The translations under genes and the position numbers were made by a program. From the NCBI GenBank assembly GCA_964030475.1, contig CAXIPT010000002.1, forward strand, positions 15,764,162-15,828,161: a stretch of 64,000 nucleotides of DNA. Reading direction: 5' to 3'. Origin of the DNA: Tethya wilhelma. Lineage: Eukaryota > Porifera > Demospongiae > Tethyida > Tethyidae. This document shows positions 23,201-36,200 of the stretch, one piece after another; positions within the stretch are counted from its first letter, which is position 1; each line of letters starts with the position of its first letter. The notes beneath the pieces are model-generated. The model was not told where the DNA came from. It was given only the letters and a program-made list of their open reading frames with translations, and did not search any database.

Positions 23201-24875
23201 TCAGGATCCACATACTGGGCATAGTGAGGTCTATAGGAGTATGGGTAGGCATTATTAGGGGTACAACCACGAGAGATGGACTCCTTGAAATAGGACTTCT
23301 GTGGTGGATTGACCTGTGTAATGAGTAGACGAAAAGTTAATACACAGAATACGAAGAGCCTACCCAAACATAGAGATGATTTACCACAATACTGAGTTAT
23401 AATATTATAATGGTACCTGGTCAGCTTTATTTGGAGGGCTGTTGTTGTCTCCATGAGGAGAATATGGATAGCTCTGTAGGAAAATAACGTTGGTAGAATT
23501 TTCATGTTGACATTACACTGTACAATATGAATTTGGTAATACGAGAACTACAGTAATGGACCTTTTTTACTGACAATGTTTTAATTCTGTTAATTATGAA
23601 ATTCATTACCTCACAAGCTCTTGAGATGTGGTTGTTAGCTACTATGACCCACTCTATGCCTTGCTCCACCAGAGTTGGGATTGCTCTCTCTGTGAACACC
23701 ATCTCAGCTGGAAAGAAACCTTCAAGTAATAAAGAGATATGAAAGCTTTTAAAGGGTGTACACAGAATAATGACTGGCTGTTTTTTTTTGCTGTTTTTTT
23801 TATGTACATAACAATTATTATACCTTTTGAGTAAGGAGCACTGCTCCATGTCATGTTATAAATCACTTTGTGGATGGCAATTTCTTTGGCCAAGGCATTT
23901 CTGGAAACAGCACAAGTTTCCATGGGAAAGAAACAGTGATATACACACACACACTGATGTTGATAACTATCATGGACTCACTTGTCAATGAGAGTGGTGA
24001 GGGCATGATGATAGGTGAAGGAAACAAAATCCAACTTTGGGAATCCTCCAGATGTCTTCAAAGACCGGATGGCATCGGAATACTTCTTGTTCCAACCAGG
24101 AGCGTAGATGTGGTTATTGTCAGCAAGATTGTTAAGATTCTCTATCAGACAGCCACTGAAACTGACCTGCAGCATGTGAGTGATCTACAATGATCAGTCA
24201 TCTTGATCTATATATGCACGAATACTATGGTACAGTACTGATGTGAATCTTAACATTACACATACGTAGTGCATGAGACTACTTAAAAGGAATTGTATTG
24301 TTCATGATTTATTGTTGTGTACAGCTCCAAATGAGGAGAAGGAACCACAAAACAACATAATGTCTAGCTATATCAATAATAACCTGACCTGGGCTCCCAT
24401 GTCATCAAACTGGCTACAGCTCTGTACAGCATCGAGAGCATAATGCTGGTAGTCACTGACTCTATCATCTACAATATTATGAGAAACTTGATGAGAAGTA
24501 TCTGAGCATGAGGGCATGACCTTCTTGATATGATTGCTGCAGTTATTGGATACCTTTTCCAAATATGTCGTCAAGGTTGTCCTTTGGGTGACCTCCCTGA
24601 GATGACTTCAGTTGAATTGAGTCATAAGCCTTCTGGTAGGTGTTTGGATTGGAAGGTAACTTGGCTGGCCAGTAGATAGGCTGTTGCATATGCCTGTATA
24701 GGTGGTTTTATAGGTGATTCACATCGTGAATTTTCGACTAGCTGGGCGTTTTTGAGTCTATGTAGATCAAAACTAACCATAAGCAGGTTGTATAAACCTT
24801 TCCTTCAGCATTGTCACTAGATGCTAATCCAGTCAAAACAAACAGAACTCCAACACACACAGTGACCACCATCAT
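20247..24875 (-). CDS. Secreted glycoside hydrolase, GH57-like, complete 18-exon gene
   Basis: Exons on the minus strand: 24875-24778, 24693-24554, 24468-24389, 24166-23982, 23900-23824, 23719-23610, 23473-23417, 23313-23158, 23017-22832, 22542-22381, 22195-22109, 22018-21968, 21886-21747, 21676-21560, 21457-21333, 21257-21199, 20601-20509, 20372-20247. Phases agree throughout and give 682 residues. A signal peptide (MMVVTVCVGVLFVLTGLAS) is followed by WHMQQPIYWP, close to the GH57 opening motif HxHQP, then GFFPAEMVFTE, which matches the GH57 block holding the catalytic Glu, and AHDGDNAFGGG, a plausible acid-containing block. GH57 enzymes cleave or rearrange alpha-glucans; the substrate here is unknown. 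C-terminal exons (VWTFAYDVSGVNSVTFYYR) look like a beta-sandwich module. The exon 15-16 intron uses a GC donor. Confidence 0.82.
20853..21014. mobile_element. MITE in intron of the GH57-like gene
   Basis: The left end CTACTGTAGATTGGGAAATT and the right end (reverse complement CTACCATAGATCAGGAAATT) are inverted repeats. It lies between exons 16 and 17 of the hydrolase gene and belongs to the same TA-flanked family as 31592-31794. Confidence 0.7.
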
Positions 24876-26051
24876 CGGGCGCTGCTTCGCTGGGGGTTAT
24901 TTTGCGCATGCGCACCATTCGCGCATAGACTTAAATGGCGACATATGAGGTGAATATTCTTGTCTTGTCTACCTCTGCTCAAGTCTCAAATTATATGGTA
25001 ATTTGTGTCTGTGATTCATTGGTGTCACTGTTTGGTCTGTTCTTAGTGCTGAAGCTTCGATCGAGCGAAGATGGTCACACGTGGTGGATGGCCCTAAAGA
25101 GGCGGGGTCTAGGGACGTACGAGACTAGGATGACCCCGGCTGATGTTTATCATGATATCAAGTCATAGATAATAGAGGCTTTATGATCAAGTCAACTGCG
25201 GAGAGTTGTCATGGTGGGCTGGTCACTGCCGATTGTTCATCAGCCTGCTACAAAGCTCTTTTATCTCACCAGACTTGTGGAGTCTGGGAACAGCTGAGCT
25301 AGAGCCGCTAGCCTTTTGCTGAACCATGGCCGTGAACTCTGCGATTCTCACATGGCCTTTTCTGTGAGTTTTATCTTGTATGTAGCTCTGTCTACTTCAA
25401 TACTGAATGCAACTGAAATTTATCCACCTATGTATGCCCAAAGTTTGTTGCTAGTCTAATAATAATTACTAACAAACAACTTTAATTTTACTGATTACTG
25501 ATGAGTATGTATTATCAGAAGCCTTGAAGCTTATGAGTCTATGCTCTAGGTAGGTCTGTAATATATCAGACCATGCCACCATAGATAATACCACGAGCTT
25601 TTGTATTGCTTTGTAGGACTGATAATATCTATGCCTAGAGCCCACTAGCAAAAACATTCATCAATACTCAATCACATCCCTATCAGTATAATTATAATAA
25701 AAATTTCAAAAAAATAAGTAGTGTAGGAATGGGCAGTGTGGTAAAAAGCATTGGAACAAGGCATGTTTCAATTTCGGCACATGACTACTTCATTTTTATT
25801 CTTTTCAGTTGATCCTTCCTTAGGATCCTGCTAAGTGTCGTAAATGCAACGATCTGTACAATAGTGCGGTAGCTTATTATTGTATTGGTTCAAATTCCTA
25901 CTAATCAGTAGGCTATAAGCAGTGGAGCAAACTATAACAGACAGGTAACTTAAACTGGACTGTTAGCCAAGAGTTGGGTATAAAAAATGAAGTAGTCATG
26001 GGCCGAAATTGAGACATGCCTTGTTCCAATGCTTTTTACCGCACTGCCCAT
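24876..26051. other. Upstream region of GH57-like gene, with possible small + strand frame
   Basis: A palindromic TGCGCATGCGCA lies at about 24902-24913, 30 bases upstream of the hydrolase start and 20 bases before a + strand frame of 77 residues (24935-25168, MATYEVNILVLS ... DVYHDIKS). That frame could be a divergently transcribed small gene, but I recognise no family and rate it low. From 25690 onwards lies a foldback element. Confidence 0.4.
25690..26051. mobile_element. Foldback element with arms of about 100 bases, cut by a join
   Basis: The left arm (AGTGTAGGAATGGGCAGTG ... GCACATGACTACTTCAT) and the right arm (ATGAAGTAGTCATGGGCCG ... ACCGCACTGCCCAT) are inverted repeats; the right arm ends at the N at 26052. 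The same arms frame the segment 41297-48709. Confidence 0.75.
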
Positions 26052-26087
26052 NACTATGATTCAATAAATGATGGTAAGAGTACGTAC

Positions 26088-28937
26088 CTGTGCATTGTTT
26101 GGTTGTAGTGGATAGTTCCACTGTAGACTCTGAGGTGACCCAAAGTCCCCATCAGGGTTCACCCATCCACCATCCTCAACATGGACTATGTCCTTTTCAT
26201 CAACAGGATGCTGAGAGAGGTACTGCTGTACAGTGGTAGCCACATATCCCTGTGGCATGGAGAATAAGAGAAAGGCAAATTATAATTTTATCGCTAGAGT
26301 CTACAGGCAGTCCTGTTGCTATTGTATTGAAGAGTAATGTAAAATACAATATCCTGATTTTAATTTGGTGGTGCTGCATTAAATAGCTGGCACTGTTGAC
26401 TACAGTGTATTTTAATAGCTTTAGTTTACAGTAGCCACAGCCTTATCTCCAACTTCCTCCCCATAGCCCAAGTAACATAATTATTATAATATATAATTAT
26501 TTTACAATGACCTATATCAGCCATGAAGTGACCTTGAAAAACAATACTACTAGATACTACTAGATAGTCTTATTAGAACCTTTTTGTTGGCTTGTTGGAC
26601 AAAATCACTGACACACTGGGTGTAGTAGGAGTAGCCTCCACCAAAGGCATTGTCTCCATCATGAGCCAGCAGGATGAGCATGGGATGGTCCGACTCACTG
26701 GTGGATGCTATCTGGTCAATGTCACTAGTGCCATAACACTGGTACCCATCCATCCAACTCATGGCCTGCATACACAAGCATACTACATTGAAAGCACATC
26801 ATGACATTACTGTACATGAGATTGAAAGGAAAGGGTCACCAAATTCAAAAGCTACAGATATAGATATAGCTAACAACCAACCAGTGACTATAATCAGGCT
26901 CTTACCATTGCAGCTGGTACCACAATGATCTTAGTCACATTCCCAGACTCAGGATCCACATACTGGGCATAGTGAGGTCTATAGGAGTATGGGTAGGCAT
27001 TATTAGGGGTACAACCACGAGAGATGGACTCCTTGAAATAGGACTTCTGTGGTGGATTGACCTGTGTGATGAGTAGACGAAAAGTTAATACACAGAATAC
27101 GAAGAGCCTACCCAAACATAGAGATGATTTACCACAATACTGAGTTATAATATTATAATGGTACCTGGTCAGCTTTATTTGGAGGGCTGTTGTTGTCTCC
27201 ATGAGGAGAATAGGGATAGCTCTGTAGAAAAATAATGTTGGTAGAATTTTCATGTTGACATTACACTGTACAATATATATTTGATAATACGAGAACTACA
27301 GTAATGGACCTTTTACTGACAATGTTTTAATTCTGCTAATTCTGAAATTCATTACCTCACAAGCTCTTGAGATGTGGTTGTTAGCTACTATGACCCACTC
27401 TATGCCTTGCTCCACCAGAGTTGGGATTGCCCTCTCTGTGAACACCATCTCAGCTGGAAAGAAACCTTCAAGTAATAAAGAGATATGAAAGCTTTTAAAG
27501 GGTGTACATAGAATAATGACTGGCTGTTTTTTTTTGCTGTTTTCTTATGTACATAACAATTACTATACCTTTTGAGTAAGGAGCACTGCTCCATGTCATG
27601 TTATAAATCACTTTGTGGATGGCAATTTCTTTGGCTAAGGCATTTCTGGAAACAGCACAAGTTTCCATGGGAAAGAAACAGTGATATACACACACACTGA
27701 TCTTGATAACTATCATCGACAGACTCACTTGTCAATGAGAGTGGTGAGGGCATGATGATAGGTGAAGGAAACAAAATCTAATTTTGGGAATCCTCCAGAT
27801 GTCTTCAAAGACCGAATGGCATCGGAATACTTCTTGTTCCAACCAGGAGCGTAGATGTGGTTATTGTCAGCAAGATTGTTAAGATTCTCTATCAGACAGC
27901 CACTGAAGCTGACCTGCAGCATGTGAGCAAGTGAATTACTATGATCTGTCATCTACACAAGAACACTAACATAGCACATGAAACTGCTTAAAAGGAATTG
28001 TATTGTTCATGATTCATTGTGTACAGCTCCAAATGAGGAGAAGGAATTATAAAAAAAAAAAACAGTACACATCTATACTGTACAATACATGTAATTACTA
28101 TAGTCTTGCAATTTTATGCATGGGCTCCTGCTTATTTTCCCGCATTAAAACATTACACAGATCATAAATATTAGCATTAGAAAAATTGTTGTGACCCAGC
28201 CTGGTTCTAGAATAGAATTTTCCTCTTGATAAGGATATTTTTTAAATGTTAATAACCTGACCTGAGCTCCCATGTCATCAAACTGGCTACAACTCTGTAC
28301 AGCATCGAGAGCATAATGCTGGTAGTCACTGACTCTATCATCTATGGTGAATAGATTTGTAAGAGAAATATTTGAGGACAGGACTTTGATTTGGTTGCTG
28401 GAGTTTATATGTACAAAGTGTCTCGAGACACGGTAGTCCGTATACTTTCCTATTGATTTTGTATTGCCTGTTTATAGTATCTGGATTTACCGGCACTCCA
28501 GCATGCATGCATAGAGTCACGGTTCCATTGACTACACTATATTTAGCTTAGTATACGGACCCAGGCCTAGAGGCACCGATACCTTTTCCAAATATGTCGT
28601 CAAGGTTGTCCTTTGGGTGACCTCCCTGAGATGACTTCAGTTGAATTGAGTCATAAGCCTTCTGGTAGGTGTTTGGATTGGAGGGTAACTTGGCTGGCCA
28701 GTAGATAGGCTGTTGCATATGCCTGTATACATGATCAGTGGGCAAATTATCATAATTATGGCATGATAATTTGTGAAATTTCATCATAAAATGGGCATTT
28801 TGGGGCTTCGGAATCGGGATGATTATCAAAACTAACCATAGGTACGTTGTATAGGTTTTTCCTTCAGCACTGCTACTAGATCCAGCCAAAGCGAACAAAA
28901 TTCCGACACACAAGTCTAGCACGGAGACCACCATCAT
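26088..28937 (-). CDS. GH57-like glycoside hydrolase, second copy, exons 1-10 only
   Basis: The first exon (28937, MMVVSVLDLCVGILFALAG) to exon 10 (26249-26088) match the complete gene exon by exon, with nearly identical introns in the middle part and few amino-acid changes (for example GYVATTVQQ against GYMATTIQQ). Exons 11-18 are missing because the contig begins at 26053. The promoter and the two flanking introns differ more, including an insertion in intron 3 of about 270 bases. Two explanations fit: the other haplotype placed in tandem, or a recent tandem duplicate. The N at 26052 favours the first. Confidence 0.75.
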
Positions 28938-29344
28938 CCAGCTGATTTTGTTTTGGGCATGCGCACAATGTGCACGTGTTGCTGAATCAGCAAAAGCTGG
29001 GTTGAGTAAGCAGCTCTAGTACAGAATAAATTATCACACGTTTATCCGTTGAAATGGACAACTATTCGAGTTGGTACTATCTATACTGTTATAAGAGGCC
29101 GCTCCTTCCTTGGTAAGTGGTTGGAGAACGATGTAAAGTTTGAAATTTGTTTGGGATTCTGTCTTTATGACAATACCAATACATACACACACTATTAGCA
29201 TGGAGCAAAGTCCACACCATTCTGTATGATTGTACAAATGTTGACTCTCTGGTAACTCTTTTAACAGTGTGTTGATTGCTTTGGATCATGCAGGAGAGGT
29301 CAAAGGTGAGTGGGTGTGTGGTTGTAAGGTGGATACATTGTTTG
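28938..29344. other. Upstream flank of second GH57-like copy; no gene seen
   Basis: A GCATGCGCAC-type word lies about 20 bases upstream of the start codon. Otherwise nothing recognisable. Confidence 0.5.
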
Positions 29345-31225
29345 TCTGTTGATATTGAAGACCTTATCATTCCATTAGCCTCGTACCCAGTCTCTCCTCT
29401 TTGACCTTACATTGACAGTAAGGAAAGGGAGAGCCTGGGGTCAAACATCACACTCATGACTCTTCAGGTAGAATGTGTGGAATTCCAAAGCGGACAAAAT
29501 TGTCACGGAAGCCAAAATCAATCGTCAAAAACGTACATGAACAAACAAACATGCACAGAATCATAGGCAAATCAAGCAAATTCATGGTCAAATCTGACAA
29601 TTTTATTATGTGATCAGTCATCATTTATCATTGAATAGTCAAGGTTATTATTTTAATGGTCAAATTCTCCATCCAAATTTTATGGTCAAAAGCTTGTCCA
29701 AATATCACGGTCACTATTATCACTCACTGGTCAAAATTTTCTTGATGGCCACATAATATCAGTGACCAGAAAGTGCAGCCTTTGACATGACCCCTTGACC
29801 ACTTGTAGCATTGAATCAGCCAAATCTAGGCTGTCTTTAGATCAACAGTAAGTGGCAACATTAATTAAGTTAATTGATATTACAGGAAGTGCTATATCAG
29901 CACATTTGAGGACATTTACACTAAGCATTAACCGTAAAATAGCTCAGTCTATATTTAGTCTATTTAGCAATGTATTTCCCAGATAATGACTACTATAACA
30001 TGTATGTTCAGACTTGACTCTGATTAATAGGCCAGATAAATTTTGCTGGCATTTTTTGGGAACAAAATAGGTAGCGGAAAGCAATGAGCATTTTTCTGGA
30101 AAAATAGGCATAATCTCTAGCATCTCATACAAATAAAAGACCATTATTCTAGCATCTGTATTGAGTGGCATTGTGTTTATTTGAGCAATTTGACTACTAG
30201 TAGGCTGGAGGGCAAAGTTGAACTGCCTATAAGTGCTTCAGTACACACTATGGTAGCTAGAGCTTCATAAACCAGGCCTTCCCTGCTATGCTTATTGCTA
30301 AGCGTTTGGGGAGGGTTTATGAAGACATTTGCGTGTCTTAAACTTATTTTACTTATGTGAATAGCTTCTTTTCTTTCTTTCTTTCTTTCCATGTGTTTCT
30401 CTGAAATTTGTAAGTATTTTAAGAATTTGGATAGGAAGTGCTACAAGCTTCTCTGTGTGGTATGAGATAAGGTAGACTAAATGGACACAACACTTGACCA
30501 TAATTACATATTGGCAAATCCATTCCTGAGTTGTATAGCAACCTCTTGTTGTGGTAATTAGTTTGAATATTATTTAGGCATGCACTGTACATTGCTGAGT
30601 GAAACACCTGCAGAATATACCATCACCTCATCACAATGAATGATACCCTCAACCTAGGCTCTCCCCTTTGACCTTTCACTTATGGAAAGGAAGGGGATTG
30701 TGTGTGGTCGATTTTCACTCACATTCATTTATTTTGGGTTCATGTGCATGACGTGAGATCCCAGGCTCTCTATCTCCCCATGTGCTGTTTCCCTCGAGTT
30801 TATTAGCAAAGAAACTATCTAGTATTAAAATTTCACTTCATATATAGCTAGCAGAATACAAGTAGTGCATCATCTTGATTGACTAGTCAGACAAAACAAT
30901 GACTAAGGTTCTTTCTTACTTGAAAAAATGTTTTTTGTTGAGATTTTCTATGGTGACTTTTTTTGTCCAAGGACTTAGCATTTTGTTTCAGTATTGCTAA
31001 CATTCTGAGGAGAACTGAACTGAACAAGAACTAGGCGACTTTAGATGTGGGCAGTCTGATTGCTTGTATAAAATCAATTATCAAAAGTTTATTTCCAATA
31101 TTATGGTCAAACAGGTACAAAATCATGTAAATTCATGGCCAAACCTGCCAATTTCATCATGTAGTTAAAGTCTCATGCATTACCACTCCATGGTCAGGAA
31201 ATAATTATTATTGTCAAAATTCCGT
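29345..31225. repeat. Long interspersed repeat, copy 2
   Basis: Same orientation and word order as 12480-14800 but about 400 bases shorter: it lacks the segment near 12990-13310, the 73-bp MITE and most of the first half of the right-hand direct repeat. It is noncoding. A CTTTC microsatellite lies near 30368-30389. Confidence 0.65.
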
Positions 31226-31591
31226 TGGCGAATTCAGCTGCCTTAAATATAAGTTTGGTGTTTTTTTCAGATCCTATAGACTATACTGAGCATGTTGAAG
31301 TAAGCTTAGCAGGGAGTTTTATCTACCGCCATGGCCTATTTCAATTTTTCTGCTCAAGGTACCTGAAGAGATTAAGCTATATTTCTGCATGTAAATATCA
31401 TGGGCGGGGCTAGTATGACATCATGTTCTTAGTAGGGGGTACCCTCTATTATAGAAGAGTTTTGGTGTAAATGAGTACTTTAGCTTTAGAGATAATGAGC
31501 CTTTAGTTTAGCATAAAATATCACTCAAAATTGCTGGACCCAGTCCTGATTGCCCTTGTATTGCACTCTTGCTGATAAAAGCAAAGTACAA

Positions 31592-31794
31592 CTACCGTAT
31601 AGCTAGAGGAGTATAAATTTCGCTGTTTTCACAGATCGTCGGCGATCCGCGAAAATTTTACCCACGAAATTTTCAGGATCGTATTGCAATATATGGGTGG
31701 GGCTGATCGATCCTTGAAAATTAAATCACAAAAAGTTTGGCGATCGCCTTTGCACGAAAATTTTATTCCTCGAAAATTTCTAGCTATATGGTAG
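31592..31794. mobile_element. MITE of the TA-flanked family
   Basis: The left end CTACCGTATAGCTAGAGG and the right end, reverse complement CTACCATATAGCTAGAAATT, are inverted repeats. The interior carries GCGAAAATTTT words and no coding sequence. Confidence 0.8.
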
Positions 31795-32266
31795 ACCCTT
31801 AAGTGGGGGGCACTCAATGCATGGTCGAGTGCCACACACTGTGAGCCCTAGCTACTCTATTGTCACCTCCACCCAGCCAGTAACCGGGCAATTAGCATAT
31901 AAAACTTTGGTTGCTAGACAATGACAAAAAAACAAACTCACACACATGCACAATAATGTTGGTTGGGTTGGCTCATAGCAACCACTATTCATGCAGTTTA
32001 GATGTCAGTTGTAGATAGAGTAGTTTTCTACATTCCAGTGTCTATTGTACTCTATCTATAAACCAACATCTGAAGACCACTTCAGCACATGTTGTTTGTG
32101 CCTTCAGATGTCAGTTGATAGGGCTAGGGCTACAGCTAGGTCATGAACAACAAGAACAGTAAATAGCCCATTGTTGTGGTATTCTCTCTTGCTAAATTTA
32201 GGGTGCTAGGTTGATCCTTTACCTAGTAGAGAAAGATACATGACATTGTACAAAGTTAATATTACT

Positions 32267-32269
<3 letters not shown>

Positions 32270-32325
<56 letters not shown>

Positions 32326-32341
32326 NTCTCTCTCTCTCTCT
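32270..32341. repeat. (CT)n microsatellite
   Basis: About 70 bases of CT repeats interrupted by an N at 32326, which is where two contigs meet. Confidence 0.9.
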
Positions 32342-33208
32342 CAAACTATTATAATAAAAGCCACTTGATTAATTAATTAGACATTTGTCGGGGCTCACTC
32401 GATGGTCATTTTTTTGTTGACTGTTACTGTACCAGTAGTTGATCCAATGTAGGCACAACCCTATAATATAATACATCTCTTGATCATATGAGTAGCCTCA
32501 TTTGACATTTCCAGGCTCTTCCCTCACAAATATTCCACGGAGGAGGATCCTGTGTATGATTTTTTAGAGAAAAATACAATTTCACAACATTTATTAATTT
32601 CTCTCTCTCATGTCTCTCTCATGTCAAACTATTATGATAAAAGTCGTTCAATCAAGCCAGTGAATCTTGTTAGTTGTACAGTGGTAGTAGTTCGTAGTGG
32701 TTATTTCTTGGTGGTTAATTCTGACCACTACCAACATGTTATTGTTAATTTGCTGATGTATCTCTTGAAGGAGTTGAGATGTACAAATTTTGGCTACAAA
32801 TGTTAATAAAACTTTTACTTTCTCATTTTATACTCCCGTCATAATAATTATGTAGGCATAGGCACAGCTGAAATAAGTATTATAGGTAGACCAGAATTGT
32901 AACTTAATTGTGTATACTTCTGTCCTTTTATATTTCTCTCTCTCAGATGCTGTTCAAGTGCCCAGCTCTGGCCCTCATATCCTACACTACCTGCACCTGT
33001 TTCACTGAGGTGGCGGGGACCACAAATCATATATAAAAACTGTGTGTATGCCATAGATGCCAGTGTAACTGCTGTGCATGCTTATATTATGTAGGCTCAG
33101 CTGACTGTAATAGCATATCTGTGGTTAATATTCCATGCCACTTCCTCATCAGGTTTTGTTACATAATCACTGCAAATTTTACAAGCAAAAGAGTAAAAGT
33201 TTGTGATT

Positions 33209-36200
33209 ATGGATACTGACACTGTTGAGTATCGTGCCTTTCAAAGTTGCTTTGTTAAGTTAGTAAATGGAGTGAAAAATGATCTAGAAAATGTAGCTAC
33301 AAAGGCATTTACAGGAAAGCTGATTTCTGATGACAACTTAAGCAATGCAATTGATCGAGATCGAGCAGATAAAAAATACAGAGCTACCAAACTATTGCAA
33401 CAAGTTCTAGATAAAATCAAACAGAATTCGTCCAACTTCTATACATTTGTGACTATCCTCAAAGAAGACCCTTATCTGGAGGAACTAGCTGGAGAACTGA
33501 TTGAGAAATCACAATCAGACATCACAATTCAAGAACCAGATTCTGAGTCATTGGAAGTGTATCATCCATGTGCCGCATGGAGACCAAGAGCCAGTGCTGT
33601 CACGCATGATAGCATCACACTGGAGTGGGATACACCAAACCTGGATGCTAGTGTTGTCTCATATCTTGTGAGATATCGCCAAGCTGATGATCAACCCAAC
33701 CTCTGGAAATTTAGAGAAATGACAACAAACAATGAATCTAATTTGAATATTACCAATCTTACTCCTCAAACCAAGTACATCTTCAAGGTAAGACCTGAAC
33801 TAGATGATGGTAGTGATGGAGCTGAGAGTGAAGAAAGTGATCCCATTGAAACAAAGTCACCGCCTTGCCAGCCTGGGAAACCAACAGCCAGTGTTGTGAC
33901 ACATGACAGCATCACTGTGGAATGGAGTAAACCTGAATATCGCAGTGAGATTGTTCATTCTTATCGTGTGAGATATTGTGTTCACGATCCTAACGAAACA
34001 ATGTTGTACTGGACACTGGTGATGACCTGAGAACAATGAAACTAACTTTATTGCTTCCAATCTCTCTCCTCAAACCAAGTACATTTTCAAGGTACGACCT
34101 GAACTAAAGGATGGTAGTGCTGGTACTGAGAGTGAAGTCAGTGATTCCTTTGAAACAAAGGTACCACCCTGTCAGCCTGGCAAGCCAGTGGCCAGTGTTG
34201 TGACTCATGACAGCATCACTGTGGAATGGAGTAAACCTGAATATTGTAGTGAAATGGTTCATTCTTATCGTGTGAGATATTGCATTGACAATCCTAATGA
34301 AACACATTGGACACTAGTGATGACTGAGAACAATGAAACTAACTTTATTGCAACTAATCTCACTCCTAACACTAAGTACATCTTCAAGGTACGACCTGAG
34401 CTAAATGGCAATGTTGATCAAGTTGGTACAGAGAGTGAAGCCAGTGATCTCATACAAACTAAAGCAACTTCTCCTCCTGGTAAACCATTTAAATGCAGTA
34501 CTACACATGATAGTATTAGTTTAACATGGACAAGACCAGTGGTTGGAAATACAAAGATAAAGCACTATGAAATAATACAGGACACTAAACTCATGGCTAT
34601 TGCTAAGAACTCTCAATCTCAACAAGAGACGGTAACTCTCCAGGGCCTTTCAAATGGTACAAAGTACATCTTCAAAGTGAGAGCAGTATGTTTGTCTGAC
34701 ACTGCAGTAGGCATGGAGAGCGATCCAAGTGATCCTATTGAGACAAATTCAGCCTCCCCACCTGGTAAACCAACAGCCACTGCACTTTCCTTCAAAAGTG
34801 TTAGGTTGGAATGGACTGCTCCAGAACATTGGAGTGAGAATATTGACTATTATGTGATAGAATACCAGCAGGATGACCCAGAGATGGTGCATGGAAGTTC
34901 TATGAAGAAAACAGACGGTAGAGAGACTGACTTCACTGTAAATGAACTCCAAGGAGGAACAAAATACACCTTCACAGTAATTCCTCACTGTCCAAGTGGT
35001 GACGGTGAACCAAGTGAAAGTACTGATGTTGAGACGCCACCATCTTGTAGACCTGGTAAACCTTACTGCATTGCTTCTACTCATAATAGCATCAAACTAA
35101 AGTGGCGAAAGCCTGAGCACCATTTTTATTATGTTAAACACTACATTTTGTCGAATACTGTATTCAAAGAGATAGGACCCATTCAGGGCTATGTTGCACA
35201 GGTTAATTCAAAATGGTTAACAGCAACTGATGGCTTTCCAGTCAAAGGTTTGGCTCACAACACTTGCTACACATTTACAGTCTTTCCAGTATGTGAAGGC
35301 AGTGCAGAATCTGCAGCAGAATGCAGTATCAGCGATCCCATTTCCACAAAGAAAAGTTCTCCTCCTGGAAAACCTGTAAAAATCTATGCAACACATGACA
35401 GTGTTACCTTACAGTGGGAGGAACCAGAAGTAGGAAGCGAAACTATAGATTACTACAAAGTAATGTACCGTGTACACTCACTCTTGTCATTTGTGAGATC
35501 TATAACATGGACAACAATGCCCAGAGACTACAACACTGTCTGTGGAATGGCTACTGTGAAGGGTCTTACTCTCGGTACAAGGTACGTCTTTAAAGTGTAT
35601 GGAGCAAGTACAAGTGATGAAGACAAAGATGACCATGATCTAAGGTGGATGGAGAGTGAGCCCAGCGATCCCATAGAGACAAACACAACGTCTCCTCCTG
35701 GTAAACCAACAGCCACTGGGTGTACTCACAACAGTATCACAATGGAATGGACGAAACCACAGCTAGGTTCTTCTGAAAATCAAGACTATGCCATCACTAT
35801 CATAAAAGACAATCAACCTGAAGATAGGACTATTGTAAAGCCATCAACTGAACTCTAAAGAAGTGGATCATCGATGCATTGTACAGTGGATGAACTTGAT
35901 TCAAGAACCTCCTACCAATTCATAGTGCGTCCACTTGTCAATAAAGGAACTGGTTCATGCAGTGAAATCAGTGAACTCATAATGACCAATGCAACCTCTC
36001 CACCAACACACCTTACATGTGATCGTGATAAAGTGACTCATGATAGCATACATCTTAAATGGAACTGCCCCGAACATGGTCAAGAAAGAATTAATCACTA
36101 TCTAGTTTTATATACAAAACTTGAAGGAGATAATATGACACTTTCATGGGAAACATTGAAGGTGGGAGATGGAATAACTGACTACTGTGTAGAGAACCTA

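Larger units (their letters stand above)
31226..33208. other. Intergenic region with MITE, CT microsatellite and contig join
   Basis: Includes a MITE (31592-31794), a (CT)n tract (about 32270-32341) broken by an N at 32326, and the promoter side of the following gene. Short reading frames here show no recognisable protein. Confidence 0.6.

Noticed and set aside
24935..25168. Firm gene call for the 77-residue + strand frame near the GH57-like promoter
   Set aside because: No family resemblance and an internal possible intron; mentioned only as a possibility.
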